Below, piece after piece: positions 59,108 through 64,000 of a DNA stretch of 64,000 nucleotides. Source of the stretch: CAZENU01 sp965222125 (GTDB lineage Bacteria; Chloroflexota; Dehalococcoidia; Lucifugimonadales; CAZENU01); the NCBI GenBank assembly GCA_965222125.1, contig CBDCTC010000005.1, forward strand, positions 248,001 through 312,000, in the 5' to 3' direction. The notes below the pieces were generated by a model. The model did no database searches. It was not told the DNA's origin and worked only from the letters and a program-made list of their open reading frames with translations. The position numbers and the translations under genes were made by a program. Position 1 is the stretch's first letter; each line of letters begins with the position of its first letter.

Positions 59108-60889
59108 GTGGCAACCAAGGGTCTTAAGGCGCTGTCCGCGCCTGGCACCAGCATACGTTTCCGGCAGTACGTAGACCTGCTGGCACGCTACCTGCGCCCG
59201 CAGGCGGGTCTGGTGACCGCCGTGGCAGCGCTTCTGTTCGTCGGCATCGGTCTTCAGCTCCTCAGCCCGCAGATAATCCGCTACTTCATCGACGAGGCAC
59301 TCGCCGGAAGCCCGGTCCGCCGGCTGGTGGGCGCCGCCGCGCTCTTCACGGTCATCGCGATAGCACAGCAGCTCGTCGACGTGTTGGCCGCGTACACGAG
59401 CGGCCGCGTCGGCTGGGCCGCCACAAACGCGCTCAGGGCCGATCTCGCGAGGCACTGCCTGTCGCTCGACATGTCCTTCCACAACGAGCATACGCCGGGC
59501 GAGATGATCGAGCGAATCGACGGCGACGCCAACGAGCTGGGCGGATTCTTTTCGACCTTCGTCATCAGCCTTCTCGGCAACGTCCTGCTGCTGGTCGGAA
59601 TACTGGTCCTGCTATTCCTAGAGGACTGGAGAGCGGGGCTGGCCCTGACCGCGTTCAGCGCCGTGATGCTGACTGTCCTGGCCCGGATGCGCCACCTGTC
59701 CGTGGCCCACTCCAAGGCCGAGCGTGACGCGAGCACCGAGACGTTCGGCTTCATCGAAGAGCGGCTGTCGGGCAGAGAGGACATATGGTCGAGCGGCGGG
59801 AAGCCGTACGTGGACCGGCGTTTCCGGGAGTTGCTGCGCGGGTGGTTCCGAACGGAGCTCAAGGTGGGACTGATGACCGCCATCGTGTTCAACACGAACA
59901 CCGTCATGTTCAGGACGGGAAGCGCCATCGCGCTGGCTGTCGGCGCATACCTGTTCTTGAACGATCTGGCCACCATCGGCGCCGTCTACCTGATCTTTCA
60001 CTACACCAGCCTGCTCGGAGCGCCCGTCCAGAGCATGACGCGGCAGCTCACGGCGCTGCAGAGAGCGACGGCCAGCCTGTTCAGAATCTCCGAGCTGTTC
60101 GAACAGCGGAAGACGGTCCTGGACGGGACGGCGACGCCCGCCCTCAGCGAGCCGTCCGTGCGATTCGAGGGCGTGTCGTTCGGCTACGAGACCAGAGAGC
60201 CGGTTCTGCGGGACGTGACGTTCGACCTTCGGCCCGGTCGCGTGTTGGGCGTGGCAGGGCGTACAGGCAGCGGCAAGACGACGCTCGCGCGGCTCCTCGT
60301 GCGCCTGTACGACCCCGACGAGGGCCGCGTGCTGCTGGGCGGCCAGGACCTCCGCGGCTACCGCGTGACGGACGTGCGCGAGCACGTCGCCACGGTGACG
60401 CAGGACGTGGGCCTGTTCGACGGCACGATCCGAGACAACCTGACGCTCTACGACAGGAGCGTCGAAGACGAGAGGCTGCTGGGCATATTCGACCGGCTCG
60501 GGTTCATGAGCTGGTACCGCACGCAGCCCGACGGTCTCGACACGCGGCTCAGGTCCGGCGGGGGCGGTCTGTCTGCGGGCGAGGCGCAGCTCCTCGCGTT
60601 GAGTCGTGTCTTTCTCAAGGACCCGGACGTGGTCGTACTGGACGAGCCGACCTCCAGACTGGACCGCGCGACGGAGGCGCTGATCGAGGGTGCGCTCGAC
60701 GAGCTCGCGGCGGGACGCACCGTCGTGATTATCGCGCACCACCTGGCGACCGTGGAGCGGTGCGACGACATACTGGTCCTCGAGGACGGCCGCGTCGTAG
60801 AGATCGGCGAGCGCGAGAAGCTCGCGGACGACCCCGGCAGCCGCTTCCACCAACTCCTCCGGACCGGGCTGGAGGGGGAGACGCCTTGA
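59108..60889 (+). CDS. Heterodimeric ABC exporter, first subunit (pair 3)
   Basis: 593 aa, close relative of the first subunits of pairs 1 and 2 (FRQYVDLLARYLRPQAGLV; MSFHNEHTPGEMIERIDGDA). Walker A GRTGSGKTT, signature GGLSAGEAQLLALSRVFL (degenerate), Walker B VVLDEPTSRLD (Glu present), His switch IIAHHLATVERCDDI. GTG start. It ends in TTGA with the partner's TTG start. Confidence 0.9.
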   Translation: MATKGLKALSAPGTSIRFRQYVDLLARYLRPQAGLVTAVAALLFVGIGLQLLSPQIIRYFIDEALAGSPVRRLVGAAALFTVIAIAQQLVDVLAAYTSGRVGWAATNALRADLARHCLSLDMSFHNEHTPGEMIERIDGDANELGGFFSTFVISLLGNVLLLVGILVLLFLEDWRAGLALTAFSAVMLTVLARMRHLSVAHSKAERDASTETFGFIEERLSGREDIWSSGGKPYVDRRFRELLRGWFRTELKVGLMTAIVFNTNTVMFRTGSAIALAVGAYLFLNDLATIGAVYLIFHYTSLLGAPVQSMTRQLTALQRATASLFRISELFEQRKTVLDGTATPALSEPSVRFEGVSFGYETREPVLRDVTFDLRPGRVLGVAGRTGSGKTTLARLLVRLYDPDEGRVLLGGQDLRGYRVTDVREHVATVTQDVGLFDGTIRDNLTLYDRSVEDERLLGIFDRLGFMSWYRTQPDGLDTRLRSGGGGLSAGEAQLLALSRVFLKDPDVVVLDEPTSRLDRATEALIEGALDELAAGRTVVIIAHHLATVERCDDILVLEDGRVVEIGEREKLADDPGSRFHQLLRTGLEGETP

Positions 60890-62664
60890 AGACCTGGTGG
60901 TTCTTCTGGCGGATGTTCCTCTTCAAGAAGTGGACGTTCATGCTTCAGACTGGGAGCGCGATCGTCTCCATGGTGGCGATCGAGCATGCGGTGGGCCTGG
61001 CGCAGCGAGAGGTCTTCGACACTCTTACCGGTGACGCCGCAACCTCTCTGGGCGTCTGGGCGATATGCGCGATGCTCGTGGGTCTCGGCCTGGGACACTC
61101 GATCGCGTTCGTCGGCGACGAGATGCTGTTCCGGTTCAACCGGTTCACGATGTCGACGCTGCTCCAGGGGAACGCGTTCGACCACGTCCTCCGGCTCGGA
61201 GGAGGCAGCTCTCTCCCGGCGTCCCCGGGCGAGGCCGTCAGCCGATTCCGCGGCGACGTCAGGCAGGCCGTCATGCCGATGATGGACGTGGATCTGCTCG
61301 TCGCCAACTTCCTGTTCTTCGTAATCGCCATGGCGATCATGGCCCGGATCAGCGCGTTGACGGCCTTCGCGGTCTTCCTGCCCCTGTTCGCGACCATGGT
61401 GATCGTCCACGCGGCGCGCGGACGAATACGACAGTACCGGGAGGACTCCCGTGAGGCGGCGGGAGGCGTCACCGGCATCATCGGCGAGATCTTCGGAATG
61501 GTCGAGACCGTCAAGGTCTCCAACGCGGAGGGCCGCGTCATCGACGAGTTCGAGCGCGTCAACAGCGAGAGGGGGCGCACCTCGTTGAAGGACGAGGTCC
61601 TCGGACAGACGATGGAAGCCTTCGCTTCGAACGCCCACCACGTCGCGACCGGCCTCCTGCTCGCGCTGCTCGCGAGATCGATGGTCCAGGGCGAGCTGAC
61701 CGTTGGCGACCTCTCGCTATTTGTCTTCTACCTGGCGAATACCCGGTCCTTCAGCCGTGAGATCGGCAAGCTGCTGACGGGGTACAGGCGCGCAGGCGTG
61801 TCCACCGGCCGACTCCTGGAGCTCATGCCCGGGGCGCCGCCGGAGACGTTGGTCGAGCCGAATGATGGCTACCTGTTCGGCAGTCTGCCGGAGGTCGCTG
61901 TGCCGGAGAGGTCTGCCGAAGACCGGCTCGAAGTGCTCGAAGTAGAGGGGCTGACCCACGTCTCTCCCGGCACAGGCGCAGGCGTGCACGGCGTGAGTTT
62001 CAGGCTGGAGCGCGGCGACTTCGTCGTCGTCGCGGGCCGCGTCGGGTCCGGCAAGACGACACTGTTGAGGACGCTGGTCGGCTGGCTGCCGTCCCAGGGC
62101 GGCAGCGTGCGCTGGAACGGCAGCGATGTCGGCCGCGAGGGCGGTTTTCTGACACCGCCCCGCTGCGCCTACCTGCCGCAGGTGCCGAGGCTCTTCAGCG
62201 AGTCCCTGCGCGCCAACATCCTGATGGGCCTTCCCGAAGACCGGGTCGATCTATCGGGCGCCGTCAGGCTCGCGGTCCTGGAGCGGGACGTCGACGCGTT
62301 GGAAGACGGCCTCGAGACGCTGGTCGGCCCGCGGGGAGTGAGGCTCTCAGGGGGGCAGCGGCGGCGCTCGGGCGCGGCGAGAATATTCGTGCGAGAGCCA
62401 GAGCTCCTCGTGCTGGACGACGTCTCCAACGGCCTGGACGTCGAAACCGAGCGCGTCTTCTGGGACCGGCTGTCCGAGCGCAGCGACATGACGACGCTGG
62501 TCGCCTCCAATCGGCGGATGGCCCTCGAACGGGCCGACCACGTGGTCCTGCTCAAGGACGGACGCGTCGATTCCCAGGGAACGCTGAGTTTTCTGCGCGA
62601 GACGTCGGACGAGATGCGCCGCCTATGGGCCGGCGAGACCGGCTCCGAAGACGCCGTTGAGTGA
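60886..62664 (+). CDS. Heterodimeric ABC exporter, second subunit (pair 3)
   Basis: 592 aa from the TTG at 60886 (overlap of 4 nt with the first subunit; KTWWFFWRMFLFKKW opens the first helix). NBD: Walker A GRVGSGKTT, signature LSGGQRRRSGAARIFV, Walker B LLVLDDVSNGLD with Asp for Glu, and the switch His replaced by Asn in LVASNRRMALERADHV. So this subunit's own ATP site is the most degenerate of the three pairs. Confidence 0.9.
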   Translation: MKTWWFFWRMFLFKKWTFMLQTGSAIVSMVAIEHAVGLAQREVFDTLTGDAATSLGVWAICAMLVGLGLGHSIAFVGDEMLFRFNRFTMSTLLQGNAFDHVLRLGGGSSLPASPGEAVSRFRGDVRQAVMPMMDVDLLVANFLFFVIAMAIMARISALTAFAVFLPLFATMVIVHAARGRIRQYREDSREAAGGVTGIIGEIFGMVETVKVSNAEGRVIDEFERVNSERGRTSLKDEVLGQTMEAFASNAHHVATGLLLALLARSMVQGELTVGDLSLFVFYLANTRSFSREIGKLLTGYRRAGVSTGRLLELMPGAPPETLVEPNDGYLFGSLPEVAVPERSAEDRLEVLEVEGLTHVSPGTGAGVHGVSFRLERGDFVVVAGRVGSGKTTLLRTLVGWLPSQGGSVRWNGSDVGREGGFLTPPRCAYLPQVPRLFSESLRANILMGLPEDRVDLSGAVRLAVLERDVDALEDGLETLVGPRGVRLSGGQRRRSGAARIFVREPELLVLDDVSNGLDVETERVFWDRLSERSDMTTLVASNRRMALERADHVVLLKDGRVDSQGTLSFLRETSDEMRRLWAGETGSEDAVE

Positions 62665-62720
62665 GGTGGACGAGGCCGTAGTCCCGCCTTGGTAGATCTC
62701 GGCTGAGTCCGTCGGGGCAC

Positions 62721-63444
62721 CTAGTCGTCCGACGCGAAGCCGAGCAGGTTGAGGATGATGATGAAGAGGTTCATGGCGTTGAGGTAGAGGCCGATGCTGC
62801 CCATCACCGCGACCTGCGTCGCGGTTTTCTCGTCCCCGTCCGTCGCGGCCTCCTGGGCCAGCTCCTTCGTGTGCTTCGTCTCCCAGACGGTGAGCGCGAG
62901 GAACAGGGGCAGGAGGACGATGTTGATCAGCAGGAACAGGCCGTCCGACCGGATCAGCAAGATGTTGACGAGACTGACGACGATGACGCCTATGAGACCC
63001 ATCATCAGCATCGGGCCGAGCTTCGACAGGTCTTTCTTCGTAGTCATCCCGACGACGCTCATGGCGACGAACAGGCCGGCGGTCAGCAGGAAGGCGACCC
63101 CGATCGTTTCGCTCGTGTACCTGGTCAGAATCGGCGACAGGAGCAGGCCCCACATGCCGGTGAAGACCAGCTACAGGGCAATGCCGAGCGCGATGTTCCC
63201 TCTTCCGGACGACGGCCCCGGCGGCGTAGAGCGTCCCGAATGTGATCCCGAAGAACAGGAGCATTCCGATCCAGCCGAGCGCGAATATGACGTCTCCCAC
63301 ACCCGCCGCGTCGCCGACCCAGATAGCGGCGCCGGTCGTAACGATTCCGAGCGCGACGAGCCCGTACATGCGGGCCATGGCGTCGGTGTAGATGGCGTTG
63401 GCGCGGTCTCTACTGGACGGAATGCTGTACTGAATGCTGGCCAT
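62721..63444 (-). pseudogene. Bax-inhibitor-1 family gene with frameshift and amber codon
   Basis: N-terminal part: MASIQYSIPSSRDRANAIYTDAMARMYG..., two helices to LLFFGITFGTLYAAGAVV. The rest continues in a different frame: GNIALGIAL, TAG, LVFTGMWGLLLSPILTRYTSET, and four more helices ending YLNAMNLFIIILNLLGFASDD, the BI-1/YccA/YbhL C terminus. One indel and one stop near 63175-63210. BI-1 proteins affect ion/pH stress and membrane protein turnover. Confidence 0.75.
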
Positions 63445-63714
63445 CTGTGCCTAAACTCCTCATTCGCAGCGCGGGCGCGCCGGCTTCCCAGCGTCAATCC
63501 GCGGACCCAAAGGTTGCTCGTCGCGCTCTACGATGCCACGGGCTGCACGTGGAGTGGAACGACGTCGACGAACCTCGCCCTGCCGGATGGCGGCTAGGGA
63601 GTCGCGGGTTGTAGGAGCCTCAGATCCAGCGGCCACAGCGCGCGCCGGCTTGCGCTGGCTTCCCTCGCTGGCTTGCTGTTATGCTGCGTCCTCTTTCTGG
63701 GGGGTGATTCGAGA
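63445..63714. other. Gene-free stretch
   Basis: No gene, terminator or palindrome stands out. The final bases carry GGGGGTG (63700-63706), the ribosome site of the next gene. Confidence 0.5.
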
Positions 63715-64000
63715 TGGCATTCGACACGGTCTTGCTGAACGGGGTCATAGTCGACGGGGCCGGACGGCCGCGATACTCGGCCGATGTCGGCATCGTCGGG
63801 GGCGAGTTAGAGGTTATTGGTGACCTTGCCGAGGTCGAGGCGGCCCGGACCGTCGACGTATCGGGCCACGTCGTCGCGCCGGGCTTCATCGACATGCACA
63901 CGCACTCGGACCTAACGCTGCTCGACGATCCCGGCGGCGAGAGCATGGCCCACCAGGGGGTGACCACGCAGGTCACCGGCAACTGCAGCTACTCGCCGTT
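63715..64000 (+). CDS. D-aminoacylase/N-acyl-D-amino-acid deacylase, 5' part
   Basis: First 95 codons of an amidohydrolase of the D-aminoacylase type: FDTVLLNGVIVDGAGRPRYSADVGI, the composite-domain strands, then GFIDMHTHSDLTLLDDPGGESMAHQGVTTQVTGNCSYSP. HTH supplies the metal ligands and GNCGxSP-like GNCSYSP is the family signature. GGGGGTG lies 9 nt upstream of the ATG. It hydrolyses N-acyl-D-amino acids or related amides. Continues beyond the window. Confidence 0.88.

Noticed and set aside
12700..63210. TAG recoding, since all in-frame stops within broken genes (12700, about 20300, about 63190) are TAG
   Set aside because: Many intact genes here end in TAG (for example ribD, dcd, lepB and the ATPase at 40230), so TAG is an ordinary stop; three cases are too few to support recoding.

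Overview
The window is GC-rich and gene-dense. Several things point to a Chloroflexota bacterium, probably near the SAR202/Dehalococcoidia branch: many amidohydrolase-2, phytanoyl-CoA dioxygenase, Gfo/Idh/MocA and sugar-phosphate-isomerase genes, PDGLE/CbiMQO metal uptake, LRR proteins with the IGQIPPELGNLSNL repeat, and frequent GTG/TTG starts. This placement is an inference from gene content; no rRNA, tRNA gene or CRISPR array was seen.

Layout. 1-10.7 kb: housekeeping genes. These are the leftward dcd-ribD-ribE run (dcd carries a C-terminal helix-turn-helix), an acyltransferase, a SIMPL lipoprotein, an ECF sigma/anti-sigma pair, signal peptidase I, an amidohydrolase, and a leftward Fur-family regulator-cbiM-PDGLE-cbiQ-cbiO metal-uptake operon with a palindromic operator. 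10.8-16.1 kb: a scrapyard. It holds a truncated transposase, a surface-protein fragment, a lipoprotein gene with an amber codon just after its signal peptide, a 111-bp tandem repeat, and a complete-ended IS1380-type element (13301-15190) abutting a broken LRR gene. 16.1-19.8 kb: a superinfection-immunity-like membrane protein, a PLP enzyme, a PIG-L protein and an NHL protein. 19.9-25.1 kb: toxin-antitoxin-like pairs (DUF4258/DUF2283, Phd/PIN, FitA/FitB), two tandem PEBP lipoproteins, a frameshifted NYN protein and a 268-bp MITE-like element. 25.1-34.9 kb: a large unidentified TIM-barrel-like protein, a single-chain restriction-modification enzyme, and a catabolic run (isomerase, two amidohydrolases, CocE/NonD hydrolase). 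35.0-35.8 kb: a second MITE copy splits a RelE/ParE-like toxin. 36-44.3 kb: an isomerase-oxidoreductase-dioxygenase operon, an AAA ATPase + DUF4276 pair, a GTPase with a TGS-like end, an amidohydrolase and a broken double GNAT. 44.4-62.7 kb: three paralogous heterodimeric ABC exporter pairs, interleaved with a second catabolic run (oxidoreductase, dioxygenase, HpcH/HpaI aldolase, MDR dehydrogenase), a methyltransferase and an ammonium transporter. The window ends in a broken Bax-inhibitor-1 gene and the start of a D-aminoacylase-type amidohydrolase.

The most interesting signal is regulatory. Two exporter operons on opposite strands (47.9-48.1 kb and 52.4-52.7 kb) are each preceded by the same arrangement: an extended -10, then after 32-33 nt a 27-codon leader ORF beginning ATG-GTY and ending GGR-AGG-ACC-TAG (Gly-Arg-Thr-stop), then an intrinsic terminator 26-30 nt after the stop and before the first structural gene. 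This looks like ribosome-mediated transcription attenuation of multidrug-exporter-type genes. In all three exporter pairs the catalytic residues are split in the same way: the first subunit has the Walker B glutamate but a degenerate LSAGE/MSAGE signature, and the second has LSGGQ but Asp in place of that glutamate.

Many genes carry single-base shifts or amber codons. Either this region is decaying or the assembly has indel errors; both readings are kept open.
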